This document shows, piece by piece, positions 32,711 through 45,700 of a DNA stretch of 64,000 nt (position 1 is its first letter; every line of letters begins with the position of its first letter). The notes under the pieces were generated by a model that saw only the letters and a list, made by a program, of their open reading frames with translations, was not told where the DNA came from and made no database searches. A program made the translations under genes and the position numbers. The stretch covers positions 1,426,001-1,490,000 of the forward strand of contig NC_066343.1 in the NCBI RefSeq assembly GCF_022539315.1, in the 5' to 3' direction. This DNA comes from Serinus canaria (lineage: Eukaryota > Chordata > Aves > Passeriformes > Fringillidae).

Positions 32711-35700
32711 GTCAGTTCATTTAAGACAGTTTTCTCATTAATAACAACTGATGACCAGTAAAACTCGTTGATTGATTATTAACATTTTTGGTAGCTGATA
32801 ACAATCTTTTTATTTAGTGGAATATTGAATGAAGGTTAACTAACTTCATGTTATTAGAGGTGCCACCTTATCTGGTATTTGCACACTGACAAATTTTGCC
32901 ACTGGAAAAAAAGTCAGGCAGAGAAATATCACAAAATCAACTAGGTTGGAAAAGAATTTTGAGGTCATTGAGTTCAACCTATGACCTAACACCACCTTGC
33001 CAACTTGACAATGGCACTGGGTTCCACATCCAGTCTTAAACCCATCCAAGGGTGGTGATTCCACCACCTCCCTGGGCAGCCCATTCCCATCCCTACTGAC
33101 TCATATTTTGGCACATTGGGGCAGCCTGCTCCTGTGCCTTCAAGATTTTTTTCTCGAAGTATGTCCATTTTTCTGGATCCCTTTGCTTTTGAGGGCTGTT
33201 TCCCAAGGTGCTCTCCAAAACAGCATTCCACTCTCTGGAAGCCTTGTGTAGAAGTTTTATTGACGTTTTAATATCCTTTTTTCCCTGAATATTAAGAACT
33301 CTATCATTTCATAGTCACTGTGCCCCAGACAGCCCCTGACCACCCCATCTCCCACCAGCTCCTATCTGTTTGCAAACAGCAGGTCTAGCAGAGCCCCTGG
33401 CAGGCTCGCCCACCGTCTGTGACAAGAAGCCCTCCTCTGTACACTCCAAGAACCTCTAGACTGCTTCTGTGTTGAGTTCCCAGCAGATGCCTGGCAGGTT
33501 AAATCTCCTACAAGAACAAGGGCTGGCAATCTTGAAACATCCTCCAGCTGCTTATACAATAATTAATCCATCTCTTCATCCTGGTTGGGTGGTCTGTAGG
33601 AGATTCCCACCAGGATGTCAGCCTTGTTGACTTTTCTCTGATTCTTACCCATGGCACTTGATCTTATTGTCATTAACCTCCAGTTCCATGGTAGCCAGAG
33701 CCTCCCTAAGATACAGAGTCACCCCTCCACCTCTTTTCCCTCTCCTGTCTGTTGTGAAGAGCTTGTAGCCATCCACTGCAATGCGCCAGTCCTGCAGGTC
33801 ATCCCACCACTTTTCTGTGATGGTGACTATGTCATCACCTTCCTGCTGTACCATGGCTTCCAGCCCCTTGTTGGTAACCCACACTGCATGCATCAGTGTA
33901 TGTGCACTTCAGCTGTGCTGCTGATTTCACTCCTGACTCTGGCTTACCGTCCTTGGGCTCACCTCTGAGTGCCTGGTTTTATCCCCTTCCTCCTTCAAAC
34001 CTAGTTTAAAGCGTTCTCAATCAGCCCTGCCAACTCATGGGCTAGAATCCTTTTACCCTTGTTGGACAGATGAAGCCCATCTGACTCAAGCAGGTCTGGT
34101 GCTGTAAAAATTGCCCATGGTAGAAAAACCAAAATTCCTCTGATGGCACCAGCCTTTAAGCAGCCATTTAGTGATTATATGGGTTTTCCTATTCTTTTTA
34201 TCATTCTTCCCTCCTCTTGAAGGAACTGAGCAAAACCACACCTGTGCTCCTGCCCCACCAACTAATCAATCCAGAGCTCTGGTGTCCTTTCAAATGACCT
34301 GGTACCCTTCTTGTCATCCTCATCACTGCCAACCTGGATAAGCAGCAGTGGGTAATAATCAGAGGGGTGAATTAGTTCAGGGAATCTTCTGCTGATATCC
34401 CATACCTGGGCCTAGGAAAGCAGCAGACTTCCCTGTGGAATAGGTCTGCTTTACATACAGGGCCCTCAGTTCCCCTCAGAAGGGGAACTTACTACAACTA
34501 CCCTTCTTTTATTCTTAATTTCCTGAGGTTGTGATCCATCTGACAAAGTGCACCTGGGAGACTCTCCAGATTTTTTTGTTTACCATCATCTGCCTGAGTC
34601 TCTGGACCAAGGGCCTTGTACCTATTCTGTAAGGGCCCCTGGGAAAGTGAAGGGGTTCAGGAGGGAATTCTGTGACCTCTCTGAGTAGGTCCTATTTCCA
34701 TTCCCCTATCTGCTAGGTCTCCTCATTCTGCCTGTGGTAAGAGGGACAGGGCTCCTCTGACTCCTGCCAAGCTTCTCTCAAGGTTGCAAGGCTGTAACTC
34801 CACCAGTGGATTTCTCTTTTGCTCTCCCTAATACTCCTTAGCCTTTCCACCTCTTGCTTAAGCCCTGCTACCAGACAGAGCAGATTATTCACCGGCTCAC
34901 ACCACGCACAGGTGCCTTTTGCACTGTCCCCTGCTACTGCCCCCAGGCTCCTTGCAGCCAGGGATCTGGACAGCTGTGTCCCTCTTGGTGGGTTCTGTTT
35001 GGGCTCAGCTGTTTGCTGGCAGCAGCAGCAGGCCTTTGATCATTTGTAAACCATTGCTGGATCTAGTCAAGTTGGTGGCAAAAAAACCAAACAACCCACC
35101 ACAGGAGAGCAGCTGTATCCCTCCTGTGCAAACTGCTGTACCATGTCCTGACTGCTGTGTCGTGCCCCTGTTTGCCTGATCTGGCTTAACACGCTCCCTA
35201 GAGCAATTTAAATCTCCTACACGTGGTCCTTGCTTGCCTGATTGGCTGTTTCCTTGGGATGGTTTATTGAAAAGAGATAATATGTCATTCATCTGGGGGA
35301 AGAAACTTAAAAATCTTAAATTCATCTGTGTTGCTAGCAGGAGTACGGTAATCCTCTTTGTCAAATTTCTTTGACTCAGAAATGATAACTCAGGGGAGAT
35401 TGATTCCATTACACTCTGCTGCCTTACTGCTGCCCAAGAACTTGGGAAAAATCCTTAAGAGTTTAACCTATGCATAACATGACTCTTCATTAGCAGCTTC
35501 AACAGCATAAATCACAAAATGCAAGGCAGGAAGCCAGGGATCTAAGTTGAGAACTCAACTTGGCCTCTGAAGGAGGCTTTCAGCTTGCAACTGGTTTACT
35601 ATTATGTTGCAGAAATCACAAATTAAAGTAAATTTTCTGAGAACCACAGAATTATTTAGGTTGGAAATGAACTCTTGCATTTATAGGCACTAAGAGTAAT

Positions 35701-37375
35701 TGGCTTATTAAGTAAATATGCTAAATGGAATTGTTGACTAACTTTAACCCCCTTAAATGGGGGTCTGGGTGTCCTTCTTGTGAAGTTTATGACTTCTGAA
35801 TTAGATCATCACTATATGAGTAACAAAAATTGTGCAAGCATCTAAATCACTTATTTATCCCTTCCAAGCAAACTGCCCTAACAGATTAAATCTAGGGTCC
35901 TTAATGTTTTTAAAATATCAGCCAAAGAAAATGAAGACAAAGAAAGAGGAAAAACCTCTCAATTTTTACCTGCTCCACACAAATTGATGGTTATATATAA
36001 CAATAAGAAAAGGAGATTTTAGCACATAAAAATAAACAGATTTTAAAATACATTTGCTGGATTACAGAGAAAAAACAAGTAAGTTGATGAAACAAAATGC
36101 TGTAAAATGCAAAATGCTATATAAACTGAAGAAAAAAAATTATGCAAAAACTTAGAAAAAATTTTGCTGAATGGGAATCAATAAAGATGGAGATAATTGT
36201 TCCGAACTAGTCACTTACAGTATATGTCATAAAAATGTGTTTTAAAAATAAAAGTAGTTTAGTTTGGTTAAGGATTTACTGAGGCAAATGCTTTCCAATG
36301 CTTTTCAGTTTTTTGGCTGGTTGAAGATGTTTACTTGTGTGATGATACAGGTCATTAGATTTAAATGAATATTTTAAGTAACAAATTGCTTAGGAGTGAT
36401 AAGGATATTTTTCATATATCCTGACATTTCCATTTAGGTGTGAATAGAATATTAAAAAAAAGAAGAAGAATATAATAGAATATTAAAAAAAAAGAAGAAT
36501 ATTAAAATATTAAAAAGAGAGACCATGTAGATGGTCATGTAAATATCACTTAAGTAATTTTAAAATACTTAGAAATAATACTTTTAGCAATTTTTTATTC
36601 TACTTATCTCTTACAAATACTGGTAGCTGAACAAATAGTCAATTTCAAGACTGACCTAAAAGATCTGCCTTAATTACCTAAATTCCTGCCCTGGCTGAAG
36701 TGTCAAAGTGCACAATTAAATTGAATTAATTCTGAGATTTAGCAGTGTTTTTCTTGGTGGCTTAACCTTCCTAGAATCCTTTTCCCAGGAGCTGGTAGGA
36801 AAGGGGCCTTTGTTGTGTTCATGTTTACAATGAATTAGTGTAACAAAAAGTGGCGTCATTCCTCCTGACTACTGCTATAACAAATTTCTATGCTCAACAC
36901 AGATGAAACGGGAGATTGGTATTTAGAAGGTTATAACTATCTGTTATAATAATGCTACTCAAGAGTGGCATTTTTTATGTAACTGTTTCTAAAAACCTTT
37001 TATGAGAGCACTAATATGAGCGCTGAACTGTTAACTTTGCTTTGTATATAACTATTATAATAATCACCCATATCATGCAGAAAGGGACACCAAAGAAACC
37101 CTTTTCAAAAATTGCTTGTTTACATTATGAAATTATTTTAGCTCCCAAGCCTATGGGAACATTAAATACATTTTAGTAGTTGAAATAAACTCATGAATGA
37201 TCCCAGTGTGAACCAAAATGATCATACTCTCCTTGTAAGGTTTGTTTGGTTGGGTTTTTTGAGGTAATCGCACATTTGAGAAAGATCTGCTGGATAATAC
37301 AGAACAGTTTATCAGTCTAAACTTAAATATGCCTTATTTTTTGTTTTTACTTTTTTCATTATCATTTCTTTGTAG
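32711..37375. other. ADGRV1: ADGRV1 intron with rearranged CR1
   Basis: This phase 1 intron contains the minus-strand CR1 at 32922-35190 and a possible CR1 3' tip at 35640-35690 (ACAGAATTATTTAGGTTGGA). An A-rich GAAGAA stretch lies at 36447-36520. The remainder, 35700-37375, is AT-rich and unrecognised. Confidence 0.8.
32922..35190 (-). mobile_element. CR1 LINE lacking its reverse transcriptase
   Basis: Read on the minus strand, this starts in CR1 5' UTR/ORF1 sequence (about 35190-34000). It continues into the ORF2 endonuclease: DIVTITEKWWDD, RGGGVTLYLRE at 33645-33893 and ALLDLLFANR near 33362. The linker AQEQAAP follows. At about 33092 it jumps to the 3' UTR (MGCPGRWW-type sequence) and ends near 32922 at GATTTTGTGAT. 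The whole RT domain, roughly 2 kb, is absent. Survival of a CR1 5' end is uncommon because most copies are 5'-truncated. Confidence 0.82.
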
Positions 37376-37476
37376 GTTTCACTTTGGCTATCATCTCCCA
37401 CCTTTTCTGCACCAGGTGTGCCATGTTTGCAGCTAAACTTCTCACTCATATGATGGCTGCTTGTTTGGGTACTCAG
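37376..37476 (+). CDS. ADGRV1: ADGRV1 exon: TM1, ICL1 and start of TM2
   Basis: The exon starts in phase 1 and ends in phase 0. It encodes [19 protein letters not shown], then [14 protein letters not shown]. The first part completes TM1. [10 protein letters not shown] forms intracellular loop 1, and [13 protein letters not shown] opens TM2. The acceptor TTTGTAG and donor CAG/GTAAGA are good. The following exon, encoding the rest of the seven-helix bundle, was not found in the remaining 26.5 kb. Confidence 0.95.
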
Positions 37477-39726
37477 GTAAGAAAAAAGGCTGAAATCTCA
37501 AAATGTAGAGTTAGTACACGTCTGCTTTCCTCTTCTTCAATTTCATGGCTGTGTCTGAACAGATCTTCTTCAGTGTAAATGTTTTTGGAATATGTAAATT
37601 TTCAACATAAGACACTTAAAATTTATGCAATATTCTTATCCTTTGTTGGGAATTTAAGTGAAATTACACACTGTCTGAAAATATTAATGAAAATTTAAGG
37701 ATGATACAGCAATGTGAGAAGACATTCAATGTCTGGAATGCTGTGTTCAATTCTAAATTTGAAGGATTTTGAAAGTTATTGTCTGTTTGGGCCCACAGGC
37801 TTTTCTGTCTGTGACCTGTTTTTTTTTGTTTAAATACACTACATATTAACTTCTATATGTAATTCTGATCTCTGAATAATAATTCTTGAAAAGAGTTCCA
37901 TGTGGTGTGTAAATGTAATAATTTTAATTACAGAGGTGCAATTTGTATGGTTCTAAGTAGTTTCGTCATTCATCCTCAATCTTTGAAATACATCACTCTC
38001 CTGATCTCTTTTCCTTTGCCATGCAATGATTTTAAAAGTTTAAAACAAGATTTTTGAAAGAAGATTTTTACAAGGTAACTGCTTAGCTAGTGAACTAGTT
38101 TGGCAGCAGCTGTCAGATAAAGGAAGGTGGTTTTAAGTCAGGAGTGAAAAGAGAGTGTTTGACAAGGGAAAACAACTACTGTACTAGCTGTTCTGAACAG
38201 CTGAAAGAAAATCTTTAAACAGTTACCTGTGTTGTGATATTTTGGCCTGTTGTGAACTAGCCTGATTAGGTAGCAAAAATTTAACAGAAAACTCTAGGTA
38301 GATATGTATGTACAGCTGTACCCACATACAAACATTTGGTCACTATACATATGTTAAGAAATTCACAATGTAATTGAAAATTTCCCGAGTTTGCTATCCA
38401 ATGATTTTGTATTGCTGAAACTATTTAAGACAGTTTTAACTGAGAACTTACTACATGAAAATCAGCACTCCACAGTTTAAATACAACAAAAATGTTAGTA
38501 TTTTCCATTTTTATCTACTAAACTTTTGGCACTACTAGATGCTGGATTTGTAACTATTAGCTCTCAGGCCACTCTACAGAATGAAAGAAGCTGGTGTTTC
38601 TATGTTATGAGGAAAAAAAACAAAAACAAAACAACAAACCCCCTCTAAAAAAAGAACCCAGCTGCAAAGCTTTCTGTGGTAGCTCCACTGGTTTATACAT
38701 ACAGAAATAATTAGTTTTCCTCTAATATCTGCACTAGGTGTTTATTAGATTTATAGTTTTGAGGTTCTTTTTTGCTACCAGTGCAGTAGTTACTCATGTC
38801 TGTAGATGGCAGTCAAATCTTCTCGGCACATTGCTCAGAAACTTGCTGTTCCAAGGCTGTGCCTGCTTTGTAGTTGCTCACAAAACTTCATTTCTCCATC
38901 AGTGATGGGGAACGGTGATTTAAACATTGAATCTTCATTTCATTCTTGGTGTATCCAAGGCTGCCAGCATTAATAGAGCACTTGAAAGCATTCAAGAGTA
39001 GATATTTCACCATGTGTTCGGTGGATCTCATGGAAGAACATAAAAGCCTAGATACTTATAAAGCATTTTTTATTCCTTTCAAGCATAAGTTCATGTAACA
39101 ATACCCTAAATGCACAAAGGAAAAAATTTCTGGGCTGAGATTTTCAGTCTTGGAGTAAATTTGGGTGAATTTTTGAGTCTTCAAAAAAATTGAAATAGAA
39201 TGAGAACATACTTCACAATACTGTCATACTAGTCAAGAAATTTTTTCTTTTCAGCGCTAAAAGCCTAGATTACAATCTTAATAGGAACCATTGTTGTGCC
39301 TACCATGCTTTGCCTGAGAATTTCCAGGCAGAATGCATGAATAAACACTTTGTACATGGCTTGTTTGTGTATACTCAGCTTGATGCATCTTGTCCACATT
39401 AAATTTCAGGGGCCATTTCCACAGTACATGCCTAGTATTACAAATAACATGAATGTACTCATAATTCTGTGTTTAGACTTCTTGTGAGTGCACTGTTGAG
39501 CTATATGCAGTAGCCACTTCTCTGGAATATTTGAACATTCATAGACTGCTTACAGCAGTTACTGTGTACAAGTGGTCTTCCATTCTTGTGGCCAGCAAAG
39601 CCAAATTAAAGTCCAATCAAATAGAAAAAAGGCTGTGTCATCCTATTTTTGTCAAACAAAAAATTAACACTTTCTAATTTATCCTGTCCTCAAGCTTCTT
39701 ATACACTACTATGATACAATTAGCAT

Positions 39727-40294
39727 TGTAAAAATGAAGCCACAGGGGCTAGCTTCTTAGTCAGATAGCTGAATCTCCCATAAGGTCAAAAAGCCCCAGG
39801 CAAGTAGCCTTAAGGCCGGATACCTCAGCTCTTCACGGCTGTGCAGTAGTTTCCGAGCCCGAACTACTGCACAGCCGTGGCTCCTTAGCAAGCTTAGTGA
39901 TTGTCAGCTCTTAGTGATATCAGCTCTTTTATGGTTTCAGCTCTTTAGCTTGCCAGGGGCTTTGGCTGGTCGTGGCTTTCAGGAAAGCAGACGAGAGAGA
40001 GAGATGGAAGGCTGGCATCAGAGTGTTCCACGATGGTTTGTTCTGAGGCGTTCGCCAAGGGTCGGAATGCAGGTCTTCAAACAAAATGGGCCAAGACAGC
40101 CCCTTTTGTAGGGTTAGGGGGGCTTGGAAACTGACCGGTTGTAAGGGTTAGGGAAACTAGCCTATGGGGTCACAGAGAGATAAGCAGGCCTGGAGGACCA
40201 GAGTGAAGACTTCTGGTTCAATTCCTATGACTCAGAATATTCTTATCTCTAAGTATTCCTCCATGGGGCCATAGCTGGCCCTGTGCCTGCTACA
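39727..40294 (-). mobile_element. Solo ERV LTR with 6-bp duplication and internal hairpin
   Basis: The 568-bp TG...CA segment has perfect flanking repeats TAGCAT at 39721-39726 and 40295-40300. A minus-strand CCATAAAAGAG box (about 39926-39936) suggests minus orientation. No clear AATAAA was found. An 18-bp stem with a 10-nt loop (39834-39879) lies downstream of that box, in what would be transcribed LTR sequence. No partner LTR is visible. Confidence 0.83.
39834..39879. repeat. 18-bp stem hairpin inside LTR
   Basis: The arms are CACGGCTGTGCAGTAGTT (39834-39851) and its exact complement (39862-39879). They enclose the 10-nt loop TCCGAGCCCG. The stem is GC-rich and likely stable in RNA. Confidence 0.93.
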
Positions 40295-40653
40295 TAGCAT
40301 CATCACCCGTCACTGCAATAGCTGCCAAACTGGCCAGGTCAACTTGATCCTAGCACTGCCTTTGATGTTTGAAAAGCATGATGAAGAATTATATTTCTCT
40401 GTTTAAATATTTGAAAATTGTGTTATTCAACCTGAGCAGAAATACAAACATACAGTTACGTTTTTCAAGAGGCAATAGTGCATACCATCTTCTTTTTAAA
40501 AAATTGTTAAACGTTAATTTAAAAATTATGAACTACATTCTTGGTAAAATTGTTGCTTTGTTATTTGTAGTCTTACAGATTTGGACAATTCTGCCAGAAA
40601 ATAAATTTTAAAGATGTGATAAAATCTCCAAGAGATGATGAAGGAGCAGGATA

Positions 40654-40724
40654 TGAATGAATGAATGAATGAATGAATGAATGAATGAATGAATGAATGA
40701 ATGAATGAATGAATGAATGAATGA
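40654..40724. repeat. (TGAA)n microsatellite
   Basis: About 17.75 uninterrupted copies of the tetranucleotide TGAA are present. The lack of interruptions suggests an active, polymorphic locus. Confidence 0.97.
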
Positions 40725-42390
40725 TCATAGAGCCTCTAGCTTCTGCCATGCTATGAAAGTGAAACCTTTTCCGAAACAGTGAAATGGTGCTTCTGCTGTA
40801 CTGTTTTAATCCTAACTCCTCTCTTCCAAAAAAAGGAAATTCTTATTTTCACCTGCACAAAATCAAAGCCCAAATGAAATTGACATATATACCTGCCTAG
40901 GGGGAGCTTGCAAATCATGCTCCAAAATGAGGTGTCTAGGGTGATGCTATATACCATACACCACCGAGACAGCTTGTGACAGTGAATGACTGAGTGCCTG
41001 CCCCTCTCCTGGCAGTAGAAGAAGTTTTGATTTAAATTCAGTCTTCTCTTATGGTAAGCATGAGCCTTTTAGTCAGCTCCCGGGAAATCCTAGTTAAAGG
41101 ACTGTTTCTGAGGAGGCTGGGAGGCACAGAGTTTCACTAAACTTCAGGTCCATATGAAATATGAAACTTCTATGGAATAGAAAGCAACAAATATTTTTAT
41201 GCATTACTTTAAAGTTAGAGCCCAGTTTCCCAGAGTAAGGGAATTTGTCTTGAGGAAAACTAGGCCTGAAATGTCCTTGCTCTTGGTTTCCTTGCTGTAA
41301 CCTGACAGCTGCAAATAACGCTTATGAGAAACTAACAATTCTTACTTGTAAGATTTGAGAGGAAACAGAAGAGAGCTGTATACAGTGATCCAGAATTGGT
41401 GCTCATTTTTAGAAATTTGGCTCCCTACTAATGTGTTTTGTCCTGTTATTTTGTGATGTGAAATATTTCAGTAAGAATTATGAGTGGTATGTAGTCTTCT
41501 TCCACCCTTGTTGTCAGGGTTCCTGTCTTTGGGATAATACAGTCTAACATTTCTCATTAATAGAAGGAAAGATTCTACAGATATCACTAAGAATGGAAAG
41601 TGGAAACGATTTTCACTTCTATTGGACTATTGGAAAGCACAGCTAGCTGAGACACTTGTTGGGTATGTCAGAAGGGGAAGGTGTGTCAGTAAAAATGTTC
41701 ATGTGGGTAAGCTGCTTTCATCAGTTCCCTGCATAACACTTGTTTCACAGTAAATAAATTTTATTTACTTTATAACAGTCATTCTCTACCAGGGGATACA
41801 ATGTATGTTCCTCAGTCCTACTGAAAACATGGTCCCCTATAATACAGCAGACAGTGACTCCTGGAGTCTCACCAATTTTTTTGTTACCATTGCAAAAATT
41901 AGGACCTAACCCCAACTCCAGGGACTATTTTCTTAGGTTTTAAACTGAAATATTTTAATTATTTACTAGTTATTAATTATGTACTAGTTATTATTAAGCT
42001 GACTTATTTACTTATTTACTAATTATTACTTATTTCAGGCAGTCCTACCAAGTCAGAGCACAGTTCATGCAGCTTCTTTCAGAGGCAGTTTCAATCTAAT
42101 CATAAGTAGAACTTTTTGGGAATTGGATTTGAATAAAAGACAATTTCAGAGTGGAATTGAACATGAATTGAATGCTTTTATAGCAAAAAAATACATGATA
42201 TGATCAATGAGGATTTGTAGGCCCATCTCTGTTACTCTAAGTTTCTGGTTTTGAGTCTGAAGTACCCAAGAAGAATCAAAGTTGGAGCTAATCAGAGATT
42301 TTTAGTAGAAGAGATTGTAATCTATATCAAGATTTCAATGTTTTTATAAGTTGTATACATTGATCATGTATCTATGCAGACATTTTAAAG

Positions 42391-42451
42391 ATGATGGATC
42401 AATGGATGGAAGGATGGATGGATAGACAGATGATAGATAGATAGATAGATG

Positions 42452-42522
<71 letters not shown>

Positions 42523-42559
42523 GGATAGATGGATGGATAGATGGATGGATGGATGGATG

Positions 42560-42614
<55 letters not shown>

Positions 42615-42615
42615 C

Positions 42616-42704
<89 letters not shown>
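42391..42704. repeat. (GATA)n/(GGAT)n microsatellite
   Basis: About 310 bp of GATA units is mixed with GGAT units at the left edge and near 42520-42560. A single GATC variant lies near 42612-42615. The pure GATA blocks are long. Sequencing or assembly may have changed the true copy number. Confidence 0.95.
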
Positions 42705-45700
42705 TCAGGTGTCCTTGGGTGTTAGATAAGGTGTATGAGATCCTTCAGAATCTGAGAGTCAAGAAATCCTTACCTGGAGAAGTGGACTACCCAATCATTA
42801 GAATATATGTTATGCACAATTAAACAGTGAGGAAGAACTGCTGCCACAAAAGAACAGCAGATCATTCCTTGATCACCCGGATTTCTGGGTGGGAGCAGAC
42901 TACTCATTGAAATCCTAATTGCAGAATATTTCCCTTTTCTCCAGCAGAGGGAGTCAATTTTCCTGTGAGTTCCATCAAGTGCTGAGTTGCCACTCAAGAG
43001 ATTTGATAGAATGATGCAATCTGCAGATACTTAGAGCTTAAGCTCTAAGAGAAAAGTAAAAGGCTCTTCAAATGCTCTAAGAGTTTATCTTCACGATCTC
43101 TGTCTAGGGAGTGAGGAGATGTAGAAGCAGCTGAAAAACATATCCCAAAAAGAGAGAGTAGTAGTTGTGGCCAAGTAAATGAGTGTAAGAAATAAATAGG
43201 AAATATTCAATTTAAATTTTATGCTATTTGTTTTCATCTGCCAACACAGGATTTTGGTGTTTTGCTGATAATCTAGCATTGTGGAAGTACCCATATATTT
43301 TTCCTTTTGCTTTTTGTAGGGATTTTACTTCTACTACCCTTGTTCATTTTTCTCCTGTTGAACCCCATGTAGTGTTATGCACAAGCTGTTAGGTTTTTTA
43401 TAGATTATCTCCTAGGGTTTGCCAGAACTCAGATATATGAGCAATGCTATAACATATGTTAGAATGCTGCTACATTACCTCACACCTCCTGTCCTCACTG
43501 CCAACAGTCAAATGTTCCATTTATCACTTTGAAGTATAAGAATATGAGATTTGTATCAGCTAATGCCTTCCAGCTCTTTTTCATTATTCTCTACTTTCCC
43601 CAAACATCACAAACAGTTGGGGACCACACACACGGCGGAACAGACAGAAACATTCCCAGGTTGCCTATTCACTGCTGTTCTTGGTGTCTAACTGTGAAGC
43701 AGGTTATGCTGCAGCTTCCTTCTGTTTCATGCTTCATTGTAATTTTTCAACTCTTTCTCCCATTCTGTGCCTCCCTTCTTCATCTCCCTTTGTTCTGTCC
43801 TCTCATGTGTCCCATTCTGCTTTAATAAAAAAGTAGTTATCTATTACTTCTCCTAATTAGCAAATCTTCTGTTGCTTTTTTCCCTGCTGAAGGCTTTCCT
43901 CAAACCTGCCTTGATGGAGAGAAGGACAGCAGCAGTTGCTGTTACCCATAAATTCAGGCCATAACAACAGCTGGCTCTATTAATATGAAGTTTCCAAAAC
44001 ATTCTGAATTTAGCTTATCTTTCAGAGGAAATAATCTATAGGGTTTCATAAGCAATAGAACTTCAATAGTTTTCCTTTACAGCTAATTAAATTATACTAA
44101 CCACTGAAACTTTAGGTTCTCTTCTTTCTCCACCACTGTCACGTTGCTTGCATCCACATGCAAGAAAGTTTTAAAGGGGTCTTTTTTCCCATTTTGACAG
44201 TTTTCTCATTACCTACTTCATAACTTTAAGGCAGCTGATGTTCCATACACAGTAGATTCACAAGTCCTTTACAGAATTTAATTGAATTATTTGTAGACAT
44301 GAAACCAGAGCCTGACCTTGCCAGATTCATATGGCAAGTTTACTTTTAAGTGTACTGGAGTTCTGATTGCTTTAGAAAATAACTGAATATTATTTTCATA
44401 AATACCAGCTTACGATTTATGATTATGGTTGTGGTTAACTATGATTAAATGCTTTTTAATAATGCCTAATTTAATAATGCTTAATGCTTAAATAATTTTT
44501 GAAAGTTAAATCAGTAGGCTGTGGTTGAATTTTGCATGCTGGTAGATCTGATTTTATTCCCATAGTCATTTTTCCCTATTTGTATGTACCTTTTGAAAAT
44601 GACATTATAGAGATTTATAAGAATTAAACAAACAGGTTATAACATTTTACTTTATTATTTTCATTTTTAAGAAATGTCAACCTTTTAAAATATAATTGAA
44701 AAAACACACTAACAATAATGTAGATCTGATTAGATTCTAAAAAATGATAATGAAAACCTTATATGCTTGGAATGACAATGAATAATCAGTGAAATTATTA
44801 AAAAAGAGTTTGGGGTGTATATTAGCCAGAGGCAGAAACCAGAAGCACATAACATGTTTTCACACACCAAAAAACCCCCAAATTGTCTTCAGCCATGAAT
44901 AAAAAGGTTTAGAAAACCATGATGCTATATTTCCATGTTTCCATTTCAAAAAAATGAAGAAACTAGGAAACGCGGTTTTTGGAAAAGATAGATGATTGAA
45001 TAGAAATCAACTAAGCACAAAGCATGTGCATCATTAGAAATTAACGTCTATAGTTGAAACACTTGCTGGGAATAGTAGAATTTTATGCGGGTCTCAGAGA
45101 CCCGAGACGGAACAAAGTGCACAGAAGATAATTAACTACTTGTTTTACTTGACAGCTGAAATGGGATAGGAATCTTCCCTTAGTCAATAATTGTGGACCA
45201 GCTGCTAAGAAGTAGCTTGGAAAATGAAGGAATTCAAAGTCTTAAGATTGTCTGCCTCTGAGTAAACAAACAGAACTGAGTCAAATGAACACCTAGCATC
45301 TCATTTACCCAGGAATACAAAATGTCTGTTCCTCTCAAAAGGAATAATATTCTGATGAAAATTGTTAGCCCTTTCCCCCTGTTCCCACAGTATTTATCCC
45401 TGGGCCTTGCAGTGCCCAGACACTTGCATTTTATTGTGTCCTGCAGTAGTTTTGGACAGATACTGCTCTTGTCTGTGGAGTGGTATAAAGCTGCATGTTG
45501 CAGGCAGTCCAAGCACAGGTCTTCCACCATTGTGTCGAACCAGGTGGGAAACAAGGGACATATAAATGTTTCTTGGGAAACAAGGGACATATAAATGTTA
45601 TACAAGGTTAAGGCACCTCTTTACACAAGCTTTTAGGCTTCTTGTTCTCTATGGTATCCAGATTCAAATCAGGAAAATTCAGCCTTGAAAATTAGTTAGT

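Larger units (their letters stand above)
352..37476 (+). other. ADGRV1: ADGRV1 gene, internal part (17 coding exons)
   Basis: This spans all coding exons of the adhesion G protein-coupled receptor V1 in the window. The family protein is about 6300 residues long. It has dozens of Calx-beta repeats, a GAIN domain with a GPS, seven TM helices and a PDZ-binding tail, and forms ankle links with usherin and whirlin in stereocilia and at the photoreceptor periciliary membrane. The exons were joined by AG acceptors, GT donors and phase. They give one open frame of 1386 codons, running from the last Calx-beta repeats through the GPS to the start of TM2. The order matches the mammalian protein as I know it, with no exon missing. 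No promoter, start codon, stop codon or polyadenylation site of the gene lies here. Whether it is the Z copy is inference. Confidence 0.96.
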
